From: Syncephalis plumigaleata
Lineage: Eukaryota > Zoopagomycota > Zoopagomycetes > Zoopagales > Piptocephalidaceae
Direction: 5' to 3'
Assembly: GCA_025201365.1 (NCBI GenBank)
Contig: JAIXMF010000005.1
Coordinates: forward strand, 1,054,001-1,118,000
DNA length: 64,000 nucleotides
The notes beneath the pieces were generated by a model that was given only the letters and a program-made list of their open reading frames with translations, was not told the DNA's origin and searched no databases. Numbering within the stretch: position 1 is the stretch's first letter; each line of letters begins with the position of its first letter. The position numbers were made by a program, and so were the translations under genes. Below, piece after piece: positions 45,687 through 56,600 of this stretch.

Positions 45687-47744
45687 ATGACTTCAGCTTA
45701 TTGTTTAATCACTGAACATTCTAGTGATCATGATACTTACAATAGCAACGGTGATAAAGAAAAGAACGAAGCATGGCGTTGGAATATTAATAACTTTGGT
45801 GATACACAGGAATCTGCGTGTCTGTACTGTCTATCGTCGTCACCATTATCGTCGGCGATAACAGCAAGCGACACAACGGAAGACACTGTTTCAGCGGTGG
45901 TTGACTCGATTAAAGCCACCACTACAGGAAGATTGGTACGGGTTATCGAGATAATACCATGGGATGCTCGTCGATACATGTTAAAGAATGCGGGTGAAGT
46001 CGCAGCAATACGTTTGGGACGAACGTGTCGTGCAATGCGCGTACTAGTACGCAATGATGCAGGCCTTTGGCAACTATTCTATGCTCAGTCGTTTCTACGA
46101 GATGCACAACGCGTGGAACACGAGTTTCTCGAATGGTGTAGCGAGGAACGCGCCGACTACTATAAATCGACGACTGACGATCTAATGGGACATGAACGGA
46201 ATGAGTCGTCCTGTAACGGGTACGAGTTGCGTAATGGTGCATTTGCTAATGCTCACGCGCGATGGAAGCATGCCAACTACTTGACGGATACACCGATTGC
46301 CGTTAACAAAGTTGCCGAAGAGCGTAGTATGGATTGGTACGCGGCCTATCGACGAAGAGCGGCCACCGAGGCTAACTGGCGTGCCGGTCGATACGTACGC
46401 CATAATATATTCCCGCCCGCCGTCGATGTACGCACGGCTGCCTTGCTTCACTCCAGGGGTATGATAACTGTGCCGCATATGATTGCGGGAAGTGCCGCCG
46501 GTTTGTTACTCTTGCAAGGCGATCGTCTTTATTGCGTTCACCAGCCATGCAGTCAGGATGCGTCGTTCTACAAGCTAGAGGAGCTCGATCTGGAGGCGGA
46601 AACCGCGGGTATTCTACAAGTTCGTGCGGCGCACATGAGCGGAAACTGGATTGTCGTCGAGCTACACGACCCGCAGTATCCCGAGGCTGGTGGCTCGATT
46701 AGCGCGTGGCGTATTGGTAATCGACAAGCGAGCTGTGCCGTCGAACTCGAAGAGAGCAGTGAGCGTATTCAAGAGGTGCGTGGTCGATGGGCCTTGCTCA
46801 CTCGTCGACAACAGGGTGCTACGCTATTTACAGTGGTGGATCTCGAGCTTGGTCTACGTAGTATCGGTGAATTACGCGTGCATTGTCGATCAGCGGAGAT
46901 ACTTCATGTGGATAACGAGAAGGTGCATCTACTGGTGAATGAACACATTGAAGGACAACGTGACGATGAGGAGAACGACACAAGTGCCAATCTATCGGCT
47001 AATTCGACACTTGCTCAAGATGTTACGCTATCCTACTTGAATGAAACTACGGCAAATACCGGCAACACTTCTTTGTTGCCAATAGCAACGGGAACCATTC
47101 AGGAACCGGTGATATCGTCAACATCGTCGTCAACATCAACATCGACATCGACATCGACAACAAACTCTACTATTACATGTGCCATTTATTGTTTAGCGTT
47201 AGAATCATTGCCCACATTAGTGACCTCGGTGAAAATTCCCTCCCCTCCACGTTTGCTTTGTCGTTCCTTGCGTATTCGAGTTATTGATGCACGCCGTATT
47301 TTGTTAGAATACATTGAATCGGGTACTTTTGACGTACGAGTAGTAGTTCATCGATTGAATGTCTCATTAACCAGCGATAACTTGCCTATAAGCCAGCTAA
47401 CCTCCTATGACGACGATGCAAATCACGCCATTGTCCTTATCAGCTGGTATCGTCGACGCCCGGTGGTTATACGGGATTGTACCGCAATATGGACAAAGAT
47501 GAACGCGCACGATGCAGCGGCTGGCTATCTCATATCGCCATCCCTCGGTCGATCGGGTCTACTCTTCCATAGCGAGTACTTTGAAGGGGATGCCACCCTG
47601 ATGGACATGTCAACCTGGCAGCCACAATGCGATCTTGGCTACTGGCCACCCGCTGCCGGTCCCAACCTAGTGACACCGACATTCATTGCGCGAATGAAGG
47701 AAGGTGACGGTGGATTAGAGATATGGAATTTTGCAGCATGGTAG
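45687..47744 (+). CDS. F-box-like/beta-propeller protein
   Basis: A single exon of 685 residues. The region around residues 75–130 (RLVRVIEIIPWDARRYMLKN, IRLGRTCRAMRVLVRNDAGL, WQLFYAQSFL) has the hydrophobic spacing of an F-box: Leu-Pro-like start, central Leu/Cys, final Trp. It is followed by beta-rich blocks with repeated short strands through to IWNFAAW at the C-terminus, as in a WD-like or RCC-like propeller. A Thr/Ser-rich low-complexity insertion lies at about residues 470–500 ((TCG/ACA)n in DNA). It resembles the partial gene at 1–734 in its tail. A role as substrate receptor in an SCF ligase is inference; no Skp1 site was verified. Confidence 0.55.
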   Translation: MTSAYCLITEHSSDHDTYNSNGDKEKNEAWRWNINNFGDTQESACLYCLSSSPLSSAITASDTTEDTVSAVVDSIKATTTGRLVRVIEIIPWDARRYMLKNAGEVAAIRLGRTCRAMRVLVRNDAGLWQLFYAQSFLRDAQRVEHEFLEWCSEERADYYKSTTDDLMGHERNESSCNGYELRNGAFANAHARWKHANYLTDTPIAVNKVAEERSMDWYAAYRRRAATEANWRAGRYVRHNIFPPAVDVRTAALLHSRGMITVPHMIAGSAAGLLLLQGDRLYCVHQPCSQDASFYKLEELDLEAETAGILQVRAAHMSGNWIVVELHDPQYPEAGGSISAWRIGNRQASCAVELEESSERIQEVRGRWALLTRRQQGATLFTVVDLELGLRSIGELRVHCRSAEILHVDNEKVHLLVNEHIEGQRDDEENDTSANLSANSTLAQDVTLSYLNETTANTGNTSLLPIATGTIQEPVISSTSSSTSTSTSTSTTNSTITCAIYCLALESLPTLVTSVKIPSPPRLLCRSLRIRVIDARRILLEYIESGTFDVRVVVHRLNVSLTSDNLPISQLTSYDDDANHAIVLISWYRRRPVVIRDCTAIWTKMNAHDAAAGYLISPSLGRSGLLFHSEYFEGDATLMDMSTWQPQCDLGYWPPAAGPNLVTPTFIARMKEGDGGLEIWNFAAW

Positions 47745-48412
47745 CAACAGCATTAGCATTAGTAATTCGTGTAATGATCCACGTACAGTTACGCACACAA
47801 CCGCCGGAATGTTTTCCACTTTTACAGTCTCATTTATTTCTCCATGTACTCTTAATCAATTCTATTCATATTATAATAAAGTTAGTTTCCCTTTGTTTAA
47901 TGATATACAAAACGATACTAAGCTAAATAATAAAATGTTTACTTGTTTATGCTTCAAAGATCATGGCTGTATTCCAGCAGTAATGTGAGACGAGATTCAA
48001 TTTTCTAATTCTTTTCTAATAAATTATTTATTAATAAATGTTTAGAATTTGTAATGACATGCTATGAACTATCACGACGGTAGTCGTTATCGCTGTAAGC
48101 GCAGTATCACCTCTCCCCTCTCCCCTCTCTCTTTGTGTGCATGTGTATGTAAGGCTATTGTGTACAGGACTTTTCCAATATTAAGAGGGCAAGCTTCTTT
48201 TTTTCGCAAGCCTTATTTCTTTTGGTGCCACTACGTGTGTACGTATATGTGAACGAGCGAATAAGCATAATAATATATACAAACAGATACACATATATAT
48301 ATCGCTTTATTTCGCGTTGTTTTTGTGTTCCGTTTGTCGTTCGCTATATAATCTGTTGGAAGTTCGGCCAATACGCTTTGCTTTTTATCATCTTGCAGTT
48401 TAGTTTGTAACC
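47745..48412. other. Intergenic
   Basis: AT-rich spacer with a CT microsatellite at about 48110–48135. After a TA at 48163–48164, CAGGACTTTTCCAATA resembles the left TIR of the local element family, but nothing further matches. Confidence 0.5.
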
Positions 48413-50654
48413 ATGTCGACGACAAATACTACGCGGAAACGCACTCACGTCAGTGCAACAAACGGCGGTGATTCTGATCCATCGTCGTCAGCAACAGTAG
48501 CAGCAACAGTAGCAGCATCGTCAGTCTCCTCGAAAACCGCCTCTACTAATCAGCAACGGCAACCGTCCTCCACTGGTCGGGGCGGTTCCATGTTTTTCTT
48601 GCCTCGTTTAGCGGTACTACTTGCTAGTGCTTTTTCGCTCGGTCAACTCTACCAGGCGGGACCGGCTTATCTCGAACCGCTCTATGGAAACGTGTTCTCC
48701 CGTTTAGCGTTCATGCCTATGGCGTGCCTCTTCTTCGCGTCGGGTGCGATACGCGGCTACGTCCAAGTGCGTTTTCCCGGCGGTAAACCCAACGATACAC
48801 CGGCTATCCGTCGTTTACGCACGTGGCGTATTCTAGCGGCTATGCTCGACACACTCTCCGTGTTGTTGGGCGTTGCTCCCTACACCGTTAACTGGCTGTT
48901 CCGTTGGAGTGGAACTATGGGCCCGCTAAACGGCCCGCATATCACGCAACTTTTCCTGACCTACTCGGCATTCGCCCTACTCGGTGTCGTCAATGGTATT
49001 GCTTGTTTCTCGGGACGTGCATCCGTGTTGCCCAGTGCACGCATTGCTCCTAGTGCTATCGTGTACGCGACAGGACTGGCCGCTATCACCTGGCTGTCCA
49101 CGCATGTCGAACCGACGCATTGCTGCGAGACCCTGCTATGGCAGGCCGGTCTCAACTCTGTCTTGTCCATCTTCATCAAGTTAATCGTCACGGAGGCACT
49201 TCGTCAAAAGATCACCGCCAATAATGCAGGTCAACCGGAGGCTGCCGAATCTTCAATGATGCCATCGCGATTAACCCTACGCTATGCACCGCAATTCATT
49301 GTAACTACACTGGTGGCACTAGTTCTAATTCAGCATCCTCAGTGTCAACGTGGATTTAATCCAGTAAGACCGTTGAACTGGTTTTATTACTAGTACTAAT
49401 GTAAATGTAAATGTGATACTAGAGTAAGCATGTGGTCCCTGGCAATAATTATACGATGCACGATCGAATTGAATCGATTACCGGGCAATTGTCGGTTGTA
49501 GATGAATCGACGCGTAACTTTCGTATGTTACGATCGGGTCATTCATTGATCGGTGGACAGTATTTGACGACTAACGACTCAATCTACGCGTCTTTCTACT
49601 ATATGGAAGGTAATGACACACTCGCACACATACACACGCACAAATAATGTGAATAACTAGCGTATACGTATGATTAATGCTTATATTTACGATAGCGGGT
49701 CGTTTGCTACGAGATCGTAAAAATGACACGAAATCGGAAACCGCACTATCACTGTAAGTCATTATATAATCAAGTAGGATTAGATTTACATGTGTAGGGC
49801 TGCATCCGCAATAGCTAATGACTTTAATGTAGTGGTCTAGGCATTGGTGTTTCCGCCACTTCATTATTGAAACATGGAATGACCGTGGATATTGTGGAGA
49901 TCGATCCGATGGTCTACCATTATGCACGCGAATACTTTGGTCTACCCGAGCCACGTCATGCCTTCCTAGAGGATGGACGTGCGGTTGTTACACGGGCTGC
50001 CGATCACGCTTACGATTACATTCTACACGATGTATTTAGCGGTGGATCCGTGCCTAAACGTCTATTCTCGCTGGAATTCATTAAGGAAATCCGTCGAGTA
50101 CTTAAGCCAGACGGTGTACTCACGCTGGTAGGTTAACATCGAGATATAGGTTGACGTGCGATTCCCTTGTTAATCATACGTGATAATTAGAATTTTGTCG
50201 GCTGCATCGAGGGAGATGACTCCATGGCTATGTATTCCATATGGCGCACCCTACAAGAAGTGTTCCCTCATGTGGCAGTATTTAAAGAGGCACCTCGCAC
50301 TACTAGTAATGCCATTAATGTGGTAGGACAATCAATAATAGACACATGGTTATGGTGATGATGATGATGATCTAACTAATATTTACAATTTATTAGGTAT
50401 TTATGGCATCCACACTTCCAATTGAATTCCGCGCTTTTGTAGAAGACGATTATCTAGATAGTGACATGCGCTATCATGCATTCCAACAGCTAGAGGCGAG
50501 TCGTATAGAGGTGCAGGATTTGGAGCTGCTCAATAAGGCCGATATCGTTACGGACGAGTATAATCGGTTAGATCAATGGCAATATACGACAGCATTAGAA
50601 CACTGGCAAATCATGCGTAATTTGTTACCGTTGGAGTACTGGCTTAATTACTAG
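48413..50654 (+). CDS. Membrane-anchored spermidine-synthase-like protein
   Basis: The N-terminal half carries a Ser/Thr-rich tail and about seven hydrophobic segments (LPRLAVLLASAFSLGQLYQA; LAFMPMACLFFASGAIRGY; later ones to about residue 310). After an intron at about 49363–49421 a soluble Rossmann-type domain follows: GLGIGVSATSLLKHGMTVDI, VEIDPMVYHYAREYFGLPEP, then YDYILHDVFSGGSVPKRLFS and IRRVLKPDGVLTL. This is the fold of polyamine aminopropyltransferases, with the SAM-site glycines and the acidic VEID. The catalytic Asp pair of true spermidine synthases is not clearly kept (the position reads LHDVF), so the reaction is uncertain. Fungal proteins with this membrane-plus-synthase layout are known but poorly characterised. 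Confidence 0.75.
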
Positions 50655-51108
50655 GAAGCGACAAGGGATTACACGCCTTACACTCTGGACTACCACTACA
50701 ATATGACGACATATTATAAATACGATTAGAAAAGACGTTAATAAAAAGAATCAGTCAGTGACTAGCACAATTCGTCATGTACAATAGAGGCAAACGTCAT
50801 ATTTGATCATCGAGCAATAGTAAAATCATGCGTGCATCGTCTCTTTATTAAACTTTTAATACTGTCATATACCCTACAATGAAGAAGAAGAAGAAGAAGA
50901 AGAAGAAGAAGATAATAATAATAATAGTTTATATATCTTAATTATGAAATCAGTGAATCAAATGTTATAATGCAATATTATTACTATTAGCGTATTATCG
51001 CCAGGTCTATTTCAACCAGAACAATAATAAGCTAGATGTGAACTGACTCGATAATTGTTATAGATAAGAAAACTAAATTACGCTCAACAGAAGAAGGTAC
51101 AGATAGGA
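50655..51108. other. Intergenic with a GAA microsatellite
   Basis: Spacer between convergent genes with (GAA)n at 50881–50911 followed by (TAA)n. No other signal is visible. Confidence 0.5.
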
Positions 51109-51699
51109 TTAAAAGCCCCAGATGGCCAAGATAGCCACGGGTAGCAATGCGACCAATGAGCTAGTGAGCACCAATGGTTGGGCATTTGGTGTAATAGCAG
51201 TGGCACCGCTGGATGGCATCTTGATTGGCGTCTTGGTTGGAGTGTTAGTGATGGTGGTGGTAGAAGTGGTAGTGCTGCTAGGTGTAGCGCTAGTAGAGCT
51301 TGACGATGAGCTGGAGGTTGGGCTCTGGCTAGAAGAGGAGGACGAGCCTGAAATGCTAAAGTAGTGACTGTAGTTTCTACCCACACGAATGACATAGTTG
51401 CCACTTGTAGACAAATCGGCTGGAATGGTAATGGTAGCTTTGAGATCCGATTCCTTCGCTTGCTCAAAGGTCTTGATGGTCTTCAAGTTGTTCGGGTCGG
51501 TACCCTCCATCAATACAACGTCGACATTAGCATTTGGCGAAATGCCATTAGGACCGGCAACCCAAGTAACATCGGTGGTTTCACCGGCGTTAACGCTTGA
51601 ACCTTTGATGGGGAAGTTGATGGCAACATCGGCAAAGACCACAGCCATATTGGCCAAGACGGCAACGAGAGTAAGGGCAAGAGTACGCTTGGCAAACAT
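51109..51699 (-). CDS. Kre9/Knh1-like GPI-anchored cell-wall protein
   Basis: The start MFAKRTLALTLVAVLANMAV is a signal peptide. The N-terminal domain (DVAINFPIKGSSVNAGETTD, VTWVAGPNG, NYVIRVGRN) matches the Ig-like Kre9/Knh1 N-terminal fold found in many fungal surface proteins. A Ser/Thr-rich stalk from about residue 117 should be O-mannosylated. The C-terminal hydrophobic tail (LTSSLVALLPVAILAIWGF) is a GPI-attachment signal. It is a single exon of 196 residues. A role in the cell wall, in beta-1,6-glucan or as a surface coat, is inferred from the family. The 5' flank has many GTTC and GATT repeats. Confidence 0.85.
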   Translation of the reverse strand: MFAKRTLALTLVAVLANMAVVFADVAINFPIKGSSVNAGETTDVTWVAGPNGISPNANVDVVLMEGTDPNNLKTIKTFEQAKESDLKATITIPADLSTSGNYVIRVGRNYSHYFSISGSSSSSSQSPTSSSSSSSTSATPSSTTTSTTTITNTPTKTPIKMPSSGATAITPNAQPLVLTSSLVALLPVAILAIWGF

Positions 51700-53698
51700 G
51701 TTTATCGATTTATCCGTTCGTTCGTTCGTTCGATCGTTCGATTGATTGATTGATTGATTATTTTACTAAAAAAACGAGTGTATTATCTCTTACACTCAGT
51801 CACTCTCACAAGATAATATCAAATACTATTTGTTAATAGTGAAAGAAGAATGTAATAGTAGAGGTAGTAGTAGTAGTAGTAGTAGTAGTAGTTTGATTAG
51901 ACGGCAAGAAAGCCAACAATTATAGTAGTATTGCTGTATAGAAAAGAATAAAGTGAGAAGAGTGAAGAAGTAGAAAGCGACAAAAAAGCGCAAAAGTTCA
52001 GAGAAAAGACTAGCTTTAAACGACTTGCTATCGCGTTAGCACAACACGAATGCACACACACAGAGAGAGAGAGAAAGAGACAGAGAGAGAGAGGATAAAA
52101 ATAGGTAAGAGGCCACGAGAGTTGGCCGAGGTATTACTGAAAAAAAGTCAAGATGGACACGAGGGTAGAACACAAACTGCCTATAACAGTAAAGAGGTAA
52201 AGAGTGTGGCGCGTGTGTGTGATATGTGAATGTAAGTAGATAGAGAGAGAGAAAGAGAGAGAGAAGGAAAAAACAAACAAGCAGTAAAGGCGAAGATGTT
52301 AGACGAGAGAAGTAGTAAAAAAAGAGACCTTTTGTACTAGACGGAATAAGCGGGGTGCATTTCAACGGGCATGTGTGTGTGTATATTCCTCAATTTCAAT
52401 TACATCGATTACTACAAGTTGCTCCGACTTTCTCGGCGCTATTGAAGGAAACGTGTTTGCATTTGATCACGTGGTGTATCGATACCATTCATTGGTGCTA
52501 ACACCATGCTGTTCGTATTCAAGAAGGATTAAATTGAGGGTTACAGTAATGCATAACGGAGAAATGGCAGTTGCACGAATGGGCAAGCAGCGCAGTCGTG
52601 TGCAGGTTCATACCAGTATATTTGAATACAAGGCCAAGTCGAGAAAAAGGTTTAGACATTGACGCTAAACGATATAGAATAGTAGCAGTAATAATAATAA
52701 TAACTAATGTGATAATCAGAATAATATAAGAGAGTTAGCCAAATAGTGAGGTATGAGATACGTCATTACTACAAATGGATAGCTCATTATTGAATTTGGA
52801 TTCTCTATCTCGTTTCTCGTTTCTCGTTTCTCATTTCTCGCTTCCCTCCTTCCTTCCTTCCTTCCTTCTTTGCTTCCATTACCAATTATCCAACATATTG
52901 CCAGAGCTGTGATGATATGCCATTCCTGCCCCTTATGTTTCAATTATAATTGTGATGAGTATTCCATTGTCATTTATAAATGATATTCATTGCGTAACTC
53001 TGTTGGTTACTATGAAGCGCGGAAGATCAAGGAAGCCAAACTCATGATGATCGATTATTATAATTGATTTTACGCAGTAGATTTACTAAATTGGTAATGC
53101 ATATTCCTCGGCATAAAAAGTAGTATAACCAAGTCATTCGTCATTTGATGTGTAACTGATTGCCAAATGCAAAGAGGGGCAACACCACCATTTGTTTCAA
53201 CATAACTAGACAGCAAAAGGCAAAGGTTACCTGTAGATTGTTACAGATTCATATTAGTATGCTACATTTTGAAACAATACGGCATTCATCATCACATGAT
53301 GGATTGTTGGTAGGAGAGCATATGATAGACGCGCGCAAGAAATACTAAATGATGGATAAGACAACTATTGTTTATTTACTATGTACTAATACTAATGACG
53401 CGTATATTTGTATCTTCCTTGAACACGATCGATTATCGTAAGAAAAGGTTGACACATCACAAAAGAAATTGTATGACATTGCTCGATGGTTGCCAATTCG
53501 TCGACTATCCTCATCACTCCTCTTCTTAGCCTAATAATGCCAAGTCAAACTAAAGAAGAAGAAGAAGCTGATGATGATGGCAGATACTATCGATGTCAAT
53601 CTATAATAAATATTCATTTCATAAAGCATTAATTATTATGATAACAGTACTCATTCATTCATTCATTTACTCACCTGCTTACGTAGTGGTTCGTGTGT
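51700..53698. other. Two-kilobase gene-free stretch with microsatellites
   Basis: Holds GTTC/GATT tracts (51715–51765), (TAG)n at about 51865–51892, (GA)n at 52060–52095 and 52240–52262, and CCTT tracts at 52845–52868. A frame at 52375–52662 lacks any domain. I see no gene or RNA here. Confidence 0.5.
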
Positions 53699-56600
53699 TT
53701 ATACGAGTGGTCGTCCACTAAGAGCCGTATACAATGACAGCATACTGGCCAATACTACCACGCCTGTCGTGGAGGCCTCACCTACATCCGCCCATAATCG
53801 ACCACGATGAGTGGCGGCATTTCTTAACGCTTGAATACACTGACCGGCTAGGAAGCTAGCCCAGAGCAAGTGTAAAAGCCAAACTCGATAGCCGGCATAT
53901 TCAAGAGCACCTAGTATAAGCAATGCAATCGGCAATGTATAAACAATATGGACTATGGCGTCGGTAGTGTTCACCAATGCATTGGCACTGGCATAACGAG
54001 CACCGGTAGGTGTATAACTAGTGTTGTTGCTTTGCTCCAACACTTCTACAGTGGTAACAGTTGAAACGGTCTTTCCTTCGCCAATATCACCCGTGACATC
54101 AGTGGCATCAGCTACATCATTATTGGCCGACGACAATGAGGAAGACGAAGAGGAGGGCGACAACGCGGTGGTGCTTTGTGTAACGCTACGACGACGACGA
54201 CGAAGAAGTGATGGTTCATCAGATGGTGACACCACTTTCTTGTGTATCACAGCTGATGGTGACATTTCCCGCATTTGCTTCTGTTGATGTCGTCGACGAC
54301 CCCATAATCCTAGCAGTAGTCCGAGTAGACACATACTATAGAATAAAGAGACGGGGAAGTAGTCTATCGCTTGTTGCGCTCTATTAGGCAATAGATGGTA
54401 GCCTAGTTTACCCTCTTGACTGGATGCCGTCATGTGTGATCGAAGTGCAGGTGGTTCATCTGCCATTGCTCGTCGTGGATCATAGCCATGCGGGTGGTGA
54501 TGCTTCCCGTCATACAATGGCGTGCCGTGCATCCAACGCTGATACGTGCTCTCTATTTGCTCCCTTGCCTTCTGCCATTGTCGTACCAGTGGCCAGGATG
54601 ATGTTGTTGATTCGTTATTGTATACCTCCGGTACCGTTCGACTAATGGCGGTGTCGGGTCGTGGCATCATCAGATGACTACGGTCCTCGTCGGCATTAGC
54701 ATCTGCACCAATGAACCATTGCATCCATTGTTTCACCGTGGAACCAACAGGACTACCACGATGGCTGTCCTTGTCGTGGCGAGACATGCCAGGAGGTATA
54801 CGGCCCTGCTGTTGTCGTGAAGGCGACGAGTATGGCCCAGCGGGAGACTGTGGCAATGATGGTCCGGCTTCGTTGCTGGCATCGCTATAAGCACCGAATT
54901 CGCTAATCAAGATCTTGCCAAGGATTCGGCTCTCCGTCATCATTTGCTCGTGTTGTTGCTCCGCCACTCGATGCGCCGTGTCCAGCCAGCTGCGTAGACT
55001 ATCGATGAACTCGCCTAGATCGCCGGTTAAAGCAGGTTCAGCTTGTTGGCGCATCTTTCTGCTCATCTCGTAGCGACGACGTGCCCATGTCTCCGACTGG
55101 TTAGCCTGCTGCATGATACGACGAGTCAACTCGTGGAATCGATCGTGTACCAACGAGTCGACATCCGTGGACGGTCGATAGGATTGCATAATACCGCCAA
55201 AGTAATGTTGGACCTTGTCGGCCGTATCATCACGGATCGCTTGCACATTCGTGTAGGCATCGCGAGCCTCCCGTTCGACACGGGACAGCATGGCGCGCAC
55301 GTACATGATCAATTGTTGACGATCCATCTCGGCGATATTTCGTTTCTGTCGACTATTAAGTCCGGAACGACGTAAATGTTGCATCACTCGACGCAAACTA
55401 GTACCGAGTTCCTCCTCCAGCGTATCTACATTGAGCTGCGTTGCTCGTACCGTTTGATCCGATTGTTGAATAAGCGTAATCAGTTGTTGTGATAGCTCAT
55501 TAGCTGCCATCGAGCGAGTTTGATGGATAAAGCTATCACTCGGCTGTTGCTTCGTCGTAGTAGTACTAGTAGTGGTGGTAGTTGTTGTTGCTTCTGACAC
55601 TTTATCACGAATATCATCATATTCATCTTTGGCTGATGTGAATACATGACTAATTGGATCAAATACATGTTGCTGCGTCCAGTGACCGCCTCGAGTAAGC
55701 TGGTCTTGAATTGTCGACATCAATACATGCAAAGTGCCATGAGCCGTATCTTCCATTTGCTCTGCACCTTCCTTCACTCGCTGCTTTGTATCTCTAGCCA
55801 TCGATCCTGCCTTGTCGCGAGCATCATAGTACTTGTCCTTCACATACTCGGCTCCCTCTTCGGCCTTATCACGAGCACCATAATACTTGTCCTTCAGATA
55901 CTCGGCTCCTTCTTCGGCACGATACTTAGCATCGTAATATTTGTCCTTTACATACTCAGCTCCTTCTTCGGCCTTGTCGCGAGCACCATAGTATTTGTCC
56001 TTTGCATACTCGGCTCCTTCCTCAGCACGATATTTAGCATCAGTGGCCATCGATCCTGCTTTATCGCGAGCATCGTAGTATTTGCCTTTCACATAATTAG
56101 CATCTTCTTCAGCCTTATCATGAGCAGCATAATATTTACCTTTCAAATACTCGCTTCCTTCTTCAGCGCGATACTTAGCATCAGAAGCTACCGACTCAGC
56201 CTTATCACGAACATCGTAGTATTTGTCCTTTACATACTCGGCTCCTTCTCCTGCCTTGTCGCGAGCGGTATAGTACTTGTCCTTCACATAATCAGCTCCC
56301 TCTTCAGCACGATATTTAGCATCAGTAGCCATTGACTCAGCCTTGTCGCGGGCATCAGAAGCCATCGATCCTGCTTTGTCACGAACATCGTAGTACTTGT
56401 CCTTCACATACTCGGCTCCTTCTTCGGCCTTGTCGCGAGCGGTATAGTACTTGTCCTTCGCATACTCGCTTCCCTCTTCAGCACGATACTTAGCATCAGT
56501 GCCCATTGACTCAGCCTTGTCACGAGCACCATAATACTTGTCCTTCACATAATCAGCTCCCTCTTCAGCACGATATTTAGCATCAGTAGCCATTGATCCT

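Noticed and set aside
45305-45715. A 136-codon frame upstream of the F-box-like gene
   Set aside because: It is mostly Leu/Ser/Phe from pyrimidine-rich leader sequence and a CAG repeat, and it overlaps the real start.
52036-52365. A 109-codon minus-strand frame rich in Leu, Ser and Phe
   Set aside because: It comes from GA microsatellites read in antisense.
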